Shown in pieces: positions 24,195 through 32,671 of a DNA stretch of 64,000 bases. The translations under genes and the position numbers were made by a program. How positions within the stretch are numbered: the first letter of the stretch is position 1; each line of letters starts with the position of its first letter. The notes under the pieces were generated by a model that saw only the letters and a list, made by a program, of their open reading frames with translations, had not been told where the DNA came from and did not search any database. The stretch comes from Sinorhizobium fredii NGR234 (GTDB lineage Bacteria; Pseudomonadota; Alphaproteobacteria; Rhizobiales; Rhizobiaceae). Where the stretch lies: NCBI RefSeq assembly GCF_000018545.1, contig NC_012586.1:1798001-1862000 (forward strand), read 5' to 3'.

Positions 24195-25235
24195 ATGGAA
24201 TACCCGAGAAATTTCGATGGAAATTTTGAAATATCGGTTTGCGAAGATAAAGTATTTCAGCAATCGGAGAGCCCAAAGCGGGTTCTGGTCACTGGCGGCG
24301 CAGGTTTCCTGGGGTCACATCTTTGCGCCCTGCTTCTTAAGGCAGGACACCAGGTCATCTGCGCCGACAATTTTTCGACCGGGTTGCGCCGCAACGTCGA
24401 GCCTCTGATGCGCTATGACGGCTTCCATCTGATCGCCCACGACATCGTCGAACCTCTCGATGTCGAGGTCGACGAAATCTACAACCTGGCCTGCCCGGCA
24501 TCGCCGCCGCACTACCAGGCCGATCCCATCCAAACGACGAAGACCTGCGTGCTGGGTTCCCTCAACATGCTTGAGTTGGCGGCACGCTACGACGCACGCA
24601 TCCTGCAGGCCTCGACATCGGAGATCTACGGCGATCCGCAGGTCCATCCGCAGGTGGAGAGCTACTGGGGCAACGTCAATCCCTTCGGCCCGCGCTCCTG
24701 CTACGACGAAGGCAAGCGCTGTGCGGAGTCCCTGTTCTTCGATTTTCACAAGACTCGGCAGGTCGAGATCAAGGTGGTCCGCATCTTCAATACCTATGGT
24801 CCACGGATGCGCCCGGATGACGGCCGGGTCGTCTCGAACTTCATCGTCCAGGCGCTCAAGGGAGAAGACATCACGGTCTACGGCGACGGTTCGCAGACCC
24901 GCTCCTTCTGTTTCGTCGACGATCTGATAGACGGCTTTGTTCGTCTGATGGCCTCGCCGGCGTCGCTGACCGCTCCGATCAATCTGGGCAATCCCGGCGA
25001 ATTCACGATCGTCGAGCTCGCCGAGCAGGTGATCGAACTCACCGGCTCGCGATCGAAAATCGTGCAGCGGCCCCTGCCGGTCGATGACCCGCGTCAGCGC
25101 CGCCCGGATATCTCGCTTGCCGAACGGGAGCTCGGCTGGCGTCCCAGGGTCGAGCTCACCGCCGGCCTGATGCACACGATCGACCATTTCGATGCGCTTC
25201 TCACGCAGTCGAACACACTCCCGGAGGTCGCCTGA
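24195..25235 (+). CDS. uxs1: UDP-glucuronate decarboxylase / UDP-xylose synthase
   Basis: A 346-aa SDR enzyme that converts UDP-glucuronate to UDP-xylose with NAD+ recycling. The N-terminal 28 residues precede the Rossmann motif [19 protein letters not shown]. Catalytic residues lie in [10 protein letters not shown] and [11 protein letters not shown] (YxxxK), and the Uxs-type block [17 protein letters not shown] is present. The ATG at 24195 has GGGGAT six bases upstream; a TTG at 24177 lacks one. First gene of the aps operon, matching uxs1 of S. meliloti, whose enzyme is biochemically known. It overlaps uxe by one base (TGATG). Confidence 0.9.
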   Translation: MEYPRNFDGNFEISVCEDKVFQQSESPKRVLVTGGAGFLGSHLCALLLKAGHQVICADNFSTGLRRNVEPLMRYDGFHLIAHDIVEPLDVEVDEIYNLACPASPPHYQADPIQTTKTCVLGSLNMLELAARYDARILQASTSEIYGDPQVHPQVESYWGNVNPFGPRSCYDEGKRCAESLFFDFHKTRQVEIKVVRIFNTYGPRMRPDDGRVVSNFIVQALKGEDITVYGDGSQTRSFCFVDDLIDGFVRLMASPASLTAPINLGNPGEFTIVELAEQVIELTGSRSKIVQRPLPVDDPRQRRPDISLAERELGWRPRVELTAGLMHTIDHFDALLTQSNTLPEVA

Positions 25236-26218
25236 TGGACACGCCCCGCATCCTGGTAACCGGCGGCGCCGGCTATATCGGCAGCCATACCGCAAAACTT
25301 CTTCGTCTGGAGGGCCTCGAGCCGGTTACCTATGACAATCTAACGACCGGCAACCGCTCGTCGGTGCGCTGGGGGCCGTTCATCGAGGGCGATATCCTCG
25401 ACTCGGCTCATCTCATCGAGGTCATCGAGCACTATGCGCCGGACGCGGTAATCCATTTCGCCGCGTCTGCCTATGTCGGCGAATCCGTCGCCGACCCGGC
25501 AAAGTACTACCACAACAATGTCTGCGGAACCTTGTCGCTACTCGATGCGTGCCGGCGGACGGGGCTTGGGAAGGTGATCTTCTCGTCGAGCTGCGCCACC
25601 TATGGCGTACCGGCCGCGCTGCCGATCGACGAGGCGACGCGGCAGGAACCGATCAATCCCTATGGCAGGACGAAGCTGATCGCCGAACGCATGCTGTCCG
25701 ACTACGCGGCGGCTTTCGGCCTCTCCTATGTGGCGCTGCGCTATTTCAACGCCTGCGGAGCCGACCCGGAAGGCGACCTCGGCGAATGGCACGACCCCGA
25801 GACGCATCTCATTCCGCGCGCGCTGATGGCGGCCGCCGGCCGGATCGGCAAGCTCGAGGTCTTCGGCGACGACTACGATACGGCTGACGGCACCTGCGTG
25901 CGTGACTACATTCATGTCGCGGACCTCGCGCAGGCGCATGTGCTGGCCTACCGGCTTCTTGCAGAGGGCGGCGCGAACCTCGCCCTCAACCTCGGGTCCG
26001 GCCGCGGCTTCTCGGTCCGGGAGGTGCTCAGCGCCGTCGGTGCGGTCACCGGCCGGGATGTGCCGGTGGCGATCCGCCCCCGCCGGGCCGGCGACCCGCC
26101 GGTCCTCTATGCCGATGCGAGGCTTGCCCGCGAGGTGCTGGGCTTCTCGCCGCTCTATTCCGATCTCGAGACCATCGTGCGTACCGCTGCCCCCTTCTTC
26201 GGACTGGAGGCCCGCTGA
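25235..26218 (+). CDS. uxe: UDP-xylose 4-epimerase (makes UDP-arabinose), GalE-like
   Basis: A 327-aa GalE-family epimerase: GGAGYIGSHTAKLL near residue 10, SSSCATYGVPAALPIDE, and the YGRTK catalytic YxxxK. The second GalE paralogue in the window is ExoB (62734-63714), and the two are clearly different. Placement between uxs1 and a cellulose-synthase-like transferase matches S. meliloti uxe, which interconverts UDP-xylose and UDP-arabinose for the arabinose-containing polysaccharide. Joined to both neighbours by TGATG overlaps. Without context it would simply be called UDP-glucose 4-epimerase. Confidence 0.85.
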   Translation: MDTPRILVTGGAGYIGSHTAKLLRLEGLEPVTYDNLTTGNRSSVRWGPFIEGDILDSAHLIEVIEHYAPDAVIHFAASAYVGESVADPAKYYHNNVCGTLSLLDACRRTGLGKVIFSSSCATYGVPAALPIDEATRQEPINPYGRTKLIAERMLSDYAAAFGLSYVALRYFNACGADPEGDLGEWHDPETHLIPRALMAAAGRIGKLEVFGDDYDTADGTCVRDYIHVADLAQAHVLAYRLLAEGGANLALNLGSGRGFSVREVLSAVGAVTGRDVPVAIRPRRAGDPPVLYADARLAREVLGFSPLYSDLETIVRTAAPFFGLEAR

Positions 26219-28071
26219 TGATCCGCTCCGTGAACCGCGACGGCGCAGGCCTCGACCATGCGGTCGACGGGCCGCTGCTCGTGCCGGTGCTCACCGGATA
26301 CCGCCGGGTCGAATATCTTGTCGGGGCGACCGCCTGGCTCGCCGCACTCGCCTGGTTCTGGGCCTGGTGGCTGGATCCCGGCCATCACCGGGACCTCTTC
26401 GGGAGCCTCACGGTGACGGCGGTGCTCGCCTGGATTACGCTGCTGCCGGGCTATTTCATCGCCGTCTTCTATCGCGCCAGGAAGCCGAACGGCCCGTTGC
26501 GGCTGCCGGCTGAAAGCCGCGTCGCAATGGTCGTCACCAAGGCACCCTCCGAACCCTTTGCCGTCGTTGCCGAGACGCTGGAGGCGATGCTCGCCCAGTA
26601 TGTGCCGCACGACACCTGGCTCGCCGACGAAGATCCTTCTCCCGCAACGCTCGACTGGTGCGAGAGGCATGGCGTCTTCGTTTCGACCCGCAAGGGGTGT
26701 GCCGACTACCACCGCACGTCCTGGCCGCGGCGTACCCGCTGCAAGGAAGGCAACCTCGCCTTCTTCTACGATCACTACGGTTACGATCGTTACGACTTCG
26801 TCGCCCAGCTCGACGCCGACCATGTTCCGGAGCCAGGCTATCTCTTCGAGATGCTGCGTCCCTTTGCCGATCCGAAGGTGGGCTACGTTTCGGCGCCGAG
26901 CATCTGCGACAGGAATGCCAGTGAGAGCTGGGCGGCGCGGGGCCGGCTCCATGCCGAGGCGAGCATGCACGGCGCGCTGCAGGCCGGCTACAACGGCGGC
27001 CTGGCACCGCTCTGCATCGGCTCGCATTACGCTGTCCGCACGGCGGCCCTGAAGGAGATCGGCGGCCTCGGCCCCGAGCTCGCGGAGGACCATTCGACGA
27101 CCCTGATGATGAATGCCGCCGGCTGGCGCGGCGTCCATGCCCTCGAGGCGATCGCCCATGGCGACGGGCCGTGCACCTTTGGCGACCTGGTGACCCAGGA
27201 ATTCCAGTGGTCGCGCAGCCTGGTCATGCTGCTGCTGCAGTACTCGCCCCGCCTCGTCGGCCGGCTGCCGCTCCGCCTCAAATTCCAGTTCCTGTTCTCG
27301 CAGCTCTGGTATCCGCTCTTTGCGTTCTTCATGGCGCTGATGTTCGCGATGCCGCTCCTGGCGCTCGGCCGCGCCGAAAGCCTTGTCGCCGTCAGCTATC
27401 CCGATTTCCTGGCGCATTTCGCACCGCTTTCGATCGTCCTCATCCTGATGGCCTATCGCTGGCGAGCAACCGGGACCTTCCGTCCCTATGACGCGAAGAT
27501 CCTGAGCTGGGAATGCACGCTCTTCCTCTTCGCCCGCTGGCCCTGGGCACTGGCCGGGACCCTGGCTGCAATCCGCGACTGGCTGACTGGTTCCTTCGTG
27601 GATTTCCGTGTCACCCCGAAGGGCACGTCGGAAGTGGACCCGCTGCCCCTGAGGGTCCTCCTACCCTATGCCGGCCTCGCGCTGGCGGCCGTGCTTCCGG
27701 TCCTCCTGATCGACGATGTCGGCGAAGCCAAGGGCTTCTATCTGTTCTCGATCATGAATGCGGCGATCTACGGCCTGCTCCTGGTCGTCATCGTTCTCCG
27801 GCACGAATGGGAGAACAGGCTTGCCGCGATACCCCGCTTCTATCGTCCGGCCATGGCGGCCGGGCTGCTGTCGCTCATCGCCTTGCCGGGGATCGCCACC
27901 GCCGAGCACGGCAAGGACAGTCTCGAAGCGCTCTCCTGGGGATCGGATCACCTGCGCCTCTTCGAGGAACGCTACACGGTGGCGGGGGCCGGCGGCGCGA
28001 CCTCGCGCAAGACCGTGTTCCGGCCGCGATGGATCTTTCTTCCGACCGACGCGCCGCAGGCGGAGGAGTGA
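26218..28071 (+). CDS. apsS: Cellulose-synthase-like glycosyltransferase of the arabinose-containing polysaccharide (ApsS)
   Basis: A 617-aa inner-membrane GT2. Two N-terminal membrane segments (about 32-85), a catalytic domain with LADEDPSP, QLDADHVPEPGYL (DxD), LAEDHSTTL (TED-like base) and QEFQWSRSLVMLL (a QxxRW variant), then about five membrane segments. It should polymerise the pentose supplied as UDP-sugar by Uxs and Uxe into an arabinose-containing chain and move it across the inner membrane. The position as third gene after uxs1-uxe matches apsS of S. meliloti. The product is inferred from that comparison. Confidence 0.8.
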   Translation: MIRSVNRDGAGLDHAVDGPLLVPVLTGYRRVEYLVGATAWLAALAWFWAWWLDPGHHRDLFGSLTVTAVLAWITLLPGYFIAVFYRARKPNGPLRLPAESRVAMVVTKAPSEPFAVVAETLEAMLAQYVPHDTWLADEDPSPATLDWCERHGVFVSTRKGCADYHRTSWPRRTRCKEGNLAFFYDHYGYDRYDFVAQLDADHVPEPGYLFEMLRPFADPKVGYVSAPSICDRNASESWAARGRLHAEASMHGALQAGYNGGLAPLCIGSHYAVRTAALKEIGGLGPELAEDHSTTLMMNAAGWRGVHALEAIAHGDGPCTFGDLVTQEFQWSRSLVMLLLQYSPRLVGRLPLRLKFQFLFSQLWYPLFAFFMALMFAMPLLALGRAESLVAVSYPDFLAHFAPLSIVLILMAYRWRATGTFRPYDAKILSWECTLFLFARWPWALAGTLAAIRDWLTGSFVDFRVTPKGTSEVDPLPLRVLLPYAGLALAAVLPVLLIDDVGEAKGFYLFSIMNAAIYGLLLVVIVLRHEWENRLAAIPRFYRPAMAAGLLSLIALPGIATAEHGKDSLEALSWGSDHLRLFEERYTVAGAGGATSRKTVFRPRWIFLPTDAPQAEE

Positions 28072-28073
28072 CG

Positions 28074-29099
28074 ATGAAAAGGGCGATCCCCGCACCGCAT
28101 CCCGGCTCAGTCCAAGTGAAGTTGGAAAGCGCGTACCACGACCGCATTCGGAGACGCAGGATGGACAGAGCATCAAAGACAATCGCCCTCGCAATGGCCG
28201 GCCTGATGTTTTCGGGCGCCGTGCTGGCGGCGAGCATTCCCGGCCTTGCCGGAAATTCAACGGAAACCGTGCAGAAGCGGCCGATCCTCACCAAGGAATC
28301 GATCGACTTCGGCGCCTACGATCCGCATGGCGACTTCGCGGAACCGTCGGCGTCCAGGATCGAGCATCTCTTCCTGCCCTGGGAAGACGTCGATCTCACC
28401 ACGCTGAACATTGCCGACGACTACGCCCACGCCCGCGGCCGCACCCTGATGATCACGATCGAGCCCTGGTCCTGGTCGCCCGAATGGCGCCTGTCGTCAG
28501 AAGGTCTGCTCAAAAGCATCCTCGGCGGCGAGCGGGACCGGAACATGGCCGCGGTCTGTTCAACCGCGGCCACCCTCAAGAGCCCGGTCCTCATCCGCTG
28601 GGGCCAGGAAATGGACGAGACGGACAACCAGTTCTCCTGGGCGCATTGGCAGGGCAAGGATTTCGCCGCGGCCTTTCGCCGGATGGTAAAAGTGTGCCGC
28701 ACGCATCTGAAATCCGCGAAGTTCATGTGGTCGCCCAAGGGCAACGAGGGGCTCGACGCCTTCTATCCCGGCGACGACGTCGTCGACATCATCGGCCTCT
28801 CGATCTTCGGCCTCCAGCAATACGATCGGGACAAGGTCGGCCGCGACCAGACCTTTGTCGAGCGACTGACGCCCGGCTACGGGCGCGTCAAGCACTACGG
28901 CAAGCCGATCATGGTCGCCGAGCTTGGCTATGAAGGCGATGCCGCCTATGTGCGCAGCTGGGCCGAAAGCGTGGCGAAACGGCATGCCGAGTTCCCGGCG
29001 CTTACCGCCGTCGTCTACTTCAACGATCGCGAGATCTATGACTGGCCGGATGGCTACGGCCGGCCGGACTGGCGCGTCGTGCAGGAACCAACCGATTGA
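28074..29099 (+). CDS. apsH1: Secreted glycoside hydrolase, GH26-like (ApsH1 candidate)
   Basis: A 341-aa protein with a signal-like segment at about 37-54 (TIALAMAGLMFSGAVLAAS). The N-terminal 30 residues are basic, so translation may really start at MDRASK (residue 30). The catalytic domain has VLIRWGQEMDETDNQFSW (acid/base glutamate, typical of GH26) and KPIMVAELGYEG (nucleophile glutamate). Exported hydrolases next to processive synthases often trim or release the chain, as BcsZ does for cellulose. It starts 2 bp after apsS. The apsH1 name is from the S. meliloti operon order and is less certain than uxs1/uxe. Confidence 0.72.
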   Translation: MKRAIPAPHPGSVQVKLESAYHDRIRRRRMDRASKTIALAMAGLMFSGAVLAASIPGLAGNSTETVQKRPILTKESIDFGAYDPHGDFAEPSASRIEHLFLPWEDVDLTTLNIADDYAHARGRTLMITIEPWSWSPEWRLSSEGLLKSILGGERDRNMAAVCSTAATLKSPVLIRWGQEMDETDNQFSWAHWQGKDFAAAFRRMVKVCRTHLKSAKFMWSPKGNEGLDAFYPGDDVVDIIGLSIFGLQQYDRDKVGRDQTFVERLTPGYGRVKHYGKPIMVAELGYEGDAAYVRSWAESVAKRHAEFPALTAVVYFNDREIYDWPDGYGRPDWRVVQEPTD

Positions 29100-29130
29100 T
29101 TGAAATGCATTTTTTAAAGGAAATCATCAG

Positions 29131-29628
29131 ATGACGACATTCCGCCTATTGCTTCTGGCCGCCACCCTCGCCGGCAGCATCGGGGCCGCTGCATCGACCG
29201 CCGAAGCGCGTCGGGGGACTGCGAAGACCACGCCTCTGACCGCCGGCGAAATCCATGCGCTCTATGGCCAGAAATCCTGGATCTGGAAGGCCGGCGCCGG
29301 CTATTTCTCCGTTCGCGAACGCCGCTTCACCGCCTGGTCTAAGGAGAACGGCAAACCCTCCTACGGCGTCGGCCGGTGGTTCATCACGGAACCCGGGAGG
29401 CTTTGCTTCAAGGCCGATTGGCACGCCAGGGACGGTTCAGCACCCGCGACCACCTGCTTCAGCCACCGAAAGCGGGGCAACGTCATCTACCAGAAGCGCG
29501 AGCCGGACGGCCAGTGGTACGTATTCAAGCATGGGCGGACGCGGGCGGGCGACGAATTCGCCAAGCTGCGGCGCGGCAATTATGTGAGCGCCCGGCTGGG
29601 CGCGATCCAGACCAGGATCGGTGAGTAA
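29131..29628 (+). CDS. Secreted DUF995-type protein (possible aps operon member)
   Basis: A 165-aa protein with a signal peptide (MTTFRLLLLAATLAGSIGAA). The mature part has LTAGEIHALYGQKSWIWKAG, then WFITEPGRLCFKADWHARDG with a conserved two-cysteine pattern, and a YQKREPDGQWYVFKHG strand. This resembles the DUF995 family of rhizobial periplasmic proteins of unknown role. It lies 31 bp after the GH26-like gene and is probably the last gene of the aps operon; it could be what is called apsE in S. meliloti, which I cannot verify. A repeat element follows 12 bp after the stop. Confidence 0.7.
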   Translation: MTTFRLLLLAATLAGSIGAAASTAEARRGTAKTTPLTAGEIHALYGQKSWIWKAGAGYFSVRERRFTAWSKENGKPSYGVGRWFITEPGRLCFKADWHARDGSAPATTCFSHRKRGNVIYQKREPDGQWYVFKHGRTRAGDEFAKLRRGNYVSARLGAIQTRIGE

Positions 29629-29640
29629 CCCTCGCCATGA

Positions 29641-29744
29641 GCGGCCCTGCGTCCGTCCTTCGGACGCACAAAGGTCGCTGCAGCACTTTGAATGCTGCAT
29701 GTCCTTATCCTTAAATCGGCGACGATCTAAGGAAACATGCAGCA
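29641..29744. repeat. RIME-like intergenic mosaic element (two large palindromes)
   Basis: 104 bp with two palindromes. The first centres on TGCGTCCG / CGGACGCA inside GCGGCC / GGTCGC arms. The second runs from TGCTGCATGT (29693-29702) to ACATGCAGCA (29735-29744) with CTTAAATCG / CGATCTAAG inside. The linker GCAGCACTTTGAA is a sequence I associate with abundant intergenic repeats of Sinorhizobium and Rhizobium; RIMEs are described as elements of about 106-109 bp with two palindromes. It lies between the aps operon and a convergent gene and may also terminate transcription. Confidence 0.7.
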
Positions 29745-29821
29745 GGAGTTGCGCATCCCCGAAGCCGACGCAAAATACGGCTCCGCAGATGAGCCCCGGC
29801 CTCGGCGCGCAACTCCACCCC

Positions 29822-30130
29822 TTATCTTGCGAAACAGCTGGATGTCCTTCCGAACCCGCTTGGTGTGCAGATATAGGGGGCACGGCCGAGATAGGTGGCG
29901 CCCGCCAGCTTGACCGTCCTCTGGGTGACGGCGACCCGCTTGATCCCGGCGGGTTTCTTCTCCGGCAGCGCGTAGCCGACCTGCTTCGTCAGCGAAGCGG
30001 TCTTGATGCTCTTGTCCGTCGTGGCCGAGCACCCTGCTAGGCTGGCGGCCAGAAGGACGGCAAGTGCGGAGCACGCCATCTTGCCGCGGCTGCCGTATGA
30101 CCCTCGCGAAATCTTCCCTTGCGCGTTCAC
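29822..30130 (-). CDS. Small putative lipoprotein
   Basis: A 102-aa protein with a lipoprotein signal: hydrophobic ALAVLLAASLAGC, lipobox LAGC with Cys34. The mature part is about 68 residues, basic, ending in YICTPSGFGRTSSCFAR with two cysteines that could form a disulfide. Start is a GTG with GGAGGGGAG about seven bases upstream; an internal ATG at residue 18 is possible. No family recognised. It is convergent with the DUF995 gene. The 175 bp between it and the next gene hold nothing obvious. Confidence 0.6.
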   Translation of the reverse strand: MNAQGKISRGSYGSRGKMACSALAVLLAASLAGCSATTDKSIKTASLTKQVGYALPEKKPAGIKRVAVTQRTVKLAGATYLGRAPYICTPSGFGRTSSCFAR

Positions 30131-30305
30131 AACTCGAACTCCCCTCCAACCTTATGGGGGAGCACGGTATCGGCGAGGCTTTAAGTCGCCGTGCAGAAAT
30201 TACTTACAACTCGAGCGATCCGCCGGAAAACCGGTCGCGCACCTTCGGCGACCGCAGCCGCCGAGGCCATATCGCTGTCTTCCTTCGTGAGCCCAGCTCT
30301 GAAAA

Positions 30306-31088
30306 TCAGGCCGCGATGCCGATCGTATAGCTCGCCTGCAGCACCCCACCTTCGAGCTTTTCGAAATCGAAGATGAAGCGCGCCGCATCGCTCGAGGAGA
30401 ACACCGTATCGCCGCCGTTCATGGTGGCGCGCACTGGACGCGCCGCATAATCCGGGTGCCCCTGATAGACGAGATCGCTCAAGGCGTCGTCGAAGAGAAG
30501 CTGGCTGACGAGCAGTTCGCGGTCGCCCAGCAGAGCGCGCAGATGTATATGGACGGCCCGGCTCGGATACCAGCCCGGATAGATGCTCAAAAAACTGACG
30601 ACGCCATCGGCATCGCTGATCTGCCGGCCGCGCAGGAAGCTGGTGGCTCTGGCCGCCGAATCGTCCGCATTGCACATCGCCGCCGCCTCGCCGGAATAGA
30701 TACCGCGCGCGTCCGCATGCCAGATCTCGACATCGGCGCCGTCGACCGGTTTGCAGGTCGCGGCTTCGACCAGGCGAAGGCTGATGCGGGTCGGCAGCCC
30801 CGTCACGCCGTCGGTCACGTCGCTACGGATCGGCACATCGCTGGTATGGCAGGGACCGAGCGTCTGGGCGAGCGTCGCGACGCATTGCGGCTCGGCGCGG
30901 AAGATCGGCTCCGGCAAGTCGCCGGAGACCCCGGCCGTTCCGCCGGAGCGGAAGTCGGACGCCTTCCAGTCGAAGCTGCGGCGCGAAATCGGCGCACCGC
31001 TACCGCTGCCGCGCGCCACGAAGACGGCGCCGGCTCCGGCCAGCAGCGCGCCGCCGCCGAGAATGATGGTTCTTCGTTTCATGGCCAT
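30306..31088 (-). CDS. Intradiol ring-cleavage dioxygenase-like protein with Tat-type signal
   Basis: A 260-aa protein starting MAMKRRTIILGGGALLAGAG, a twin-arginine-like leader, followed by a domain of the protocatechuate/catechol intradiol dioxygenase superfamily. Fe(III) ligands expected for the fold are visible: Tyr in HADARGIYSG, Tyr in YPGWYPSR, and two His in RAVHIHLRA. Exported versions are known but their substrates are mostly not. I chose the ATG at 31088 because GGAG lies seven bases upstream; the frame is open a further 16 codons. It may be a monocistronic gene 114 bp after the oxidoreductase gene. Confidence 0.75.
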   Translation of the reverse strand: MAMKRRTIILGGGALLAGAGAVFVARGSGSGAPISRRSFDWKASDFRSGGTAGVSGDLPEPIFRAEPQCVATLAQTLGPCHTSDVPIRSDVTDGVTGLPTRISLRLVEAATCKPVDGADVEIWHADARGIYSGEAAAMCNADDSAARATSFLRGRQISDADGVVSFLSIYPGWYPSRAVHIHLRALLGDRELLVSQLLFDDALSDLVYQGHPDYAARPVRATMNGGDTVFSSSDAARFIFDFEKLEGGVLQASYTIGIAA

Positions 31089-31202
31089 CGCGGCGCTCCA
31101 TTTACGGGACGAGGTGCGAACCGACCGATAGCGCAATCCGATCTCGAACCGAAGTTACGCTTTTGTAATATGCGAAACGAAGCTGCAACTCTCCCAAGTA
31201 CA

Positions 31203-32507
31203 TCAACGGCGGCCGCCGGAGGCGGAGGATTGCGCCGCAATCCTCGGCGCGGACGGCGCCTCGAAAAGGTCCGGCATCAGATCGGCAAGCCGCACGACCT
31301 TGCCGCTTTGCGCGCTCTGAAGCGCCGCGATGCCGCAGAGAACCGAAAGGGCGCCTGCCCGCGCGCCGGCCCGCTGTCCGAGCGGGTCGGCGATGCCGGG
31401 CTTGAAGATCATGTTGCGCATGCGGTCGTCGCCGCCGTAGTGCCCGCCCGAGGAATGCGGCACCTTGATATGCTCGACGGCCGGCTGCCCCTTCGGGAAG
31501 TTGCGCACCAGCAGGATGACGTCTTCCGGCGGCGTCTCCCAGGGCTGGTCCTCGTATTGGCGCAGCTCGATCCGGCCCTTCGTGCCGTTGAAGGCGATGT
31601 GGTGGCCCTCGATCGGCTGGAAGGTGTTCAGCGAATAGGAGACGTGGACATTGTTACGGTAGCGGATGTTGGCGACCATCGTGTCGGGAATGTCGATGTC
31701 CTCGCGAAAGACGCAGCCGTCGCGGAAATAGCCGTCGATCTCCGCGGGCTGCTCGTAGAGCGCGTCGAGGAACGGATCGGCTCCGATATCGATGTAGAAA
31801 TCGCAGCTTGCCTTGTGGGGACAGAGCTTGCAGCGTGGGCCGCGGAACGGCCCCTTGCGCCCGTACATCTGCAGATCTGCAAAGGCGCTGACCGTGTCCG
31901 GCTCGCTGTCGAGATACCAGTTCAGGAGGTCGAAGTGATGGGTCGCCTTGTGGACGAAGAGGCTGCCGGAGCGGTCCGTATAGGCGTGCCAGCGGCGGAA
32001 ATAGTCGGCGCCGTGGTGGGTGTCGAGATACCAGTGGAAGTCGACCGAGGTGACGCGGCCGATTTCGCCGGCATCGATGAGTTCCTTGATGCGCGCCGCC
32101 GTCGGCGCAAAGCGATAGTTGAAGGACACGTCGACCCGCCGCCCGGTGCGCTTTTCCGCATCGAGAATGCGGCGGATCTTCTCGACCGTCGTCGCCATCG
32201 GCTTCTCGGTGATGACGTCGGCGCCGGATTCGAGCGCCTTGACGACGATATCGTCATGGGTGTCATCCGGGGTGCAGACGATTACCAGGTCCGGCTGCGT
32301 TTCGGTGAGCATCGTGTCGACATCGCCATAGATGGGCGCGTTGCTGGCGATCATCGTGCGGGCCCGCTCCGCCCGCAACGCATTGGTGTCGGCGATGGCG
32401 ACGAGATCGACGAAGCCGCGCCAACCGGCGAGCAGGTCCTCCCCCCACATGGTGGTGCCGCGGTTGCCGGTGCCGACCAGCGCAAAACGACGTTTGTCAT
32501 CCATCAT
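31203..32507 (-). CDS. Gfo/Idh/MocA-family oxidoreductase with a cysteine cluster
   Basis: A 434-aa NAD(P)-dependent sugar oxidoreductase: Rossmann start FALVGTGNRGTTMW, VITEKPMATTVEKI (EKP cofactor motif, about 100), and a C-terminal alpha/beta domain with THHFDLLNWYL. Unusual feature: a C-x2-C-x5-C cluster (CKLCPHKASC, about residues 224-233), with further cysteines nearby, which might bind a metal. Likely acts on an imported sugar or cyclitol in the same pathway as the upstream genes. Separated from the isomerase gene by 164 bp of AT-rich DNA, so it may have its own promoter. Confidence 0.82.
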   Translation of the reverse strand: MMDDKRRFALVGTGNRGTTMWGEDLLAGWRGFVDLVAIADTNALRAERARTMIASNAPIYGDVDTMLTETQPDLVIVCTPDDTHDDIVVKALESGADVITEKPMATTVEKIRRILDAEKRTGRRVDVSFNYRFAPTAARIKELIDAGEIGRVTSVDFHWYLDTHHGADYFRRWHAYTDRSGSLFVHKATHHFDLLNWYLDSEPDTVSAFADLQMYGRKGPFRGPRCKLCPHKASCDFYIDIGADPFLDALYEQPAEIDGYFRDGCVFREDIDIPDTMVANIRYRNNVHVSYSLNTFQPIEGHHIAFNGTKGRIELRQYEDQPWETPPEDVILLVRNFPKGQPAVEHIKVPHSSGGHYGGDDRMRNMIFKPGIADPLGQRAGARAGALSVLCGIAALQSAQSGKVVRLADLMPDLFEAPSAPRIAAQSSASGGRR

Positions 32508-32671
32508 CTCTCACGCAATCCTGTCTGGAGTGGCGCCGCGCATCCGGCGGCAAAAGAAGAGCAACATGTAAAGATAAAATACATTGTTACCGATCGATCC
32601 TCACGAAAGTCAACCAACAGCCATGCGAATTGATGCCTTACTTGTAATCATTATAGCCGAGTTGAATCTTC

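Noticed and set aside
30456..32633. A 725-codon plus-strand frame opposite the dioxygenase and oxidoreductase genes
   Set aside because: Antisense shadow of two genes with clear catalytic motifs; no motif of its own.
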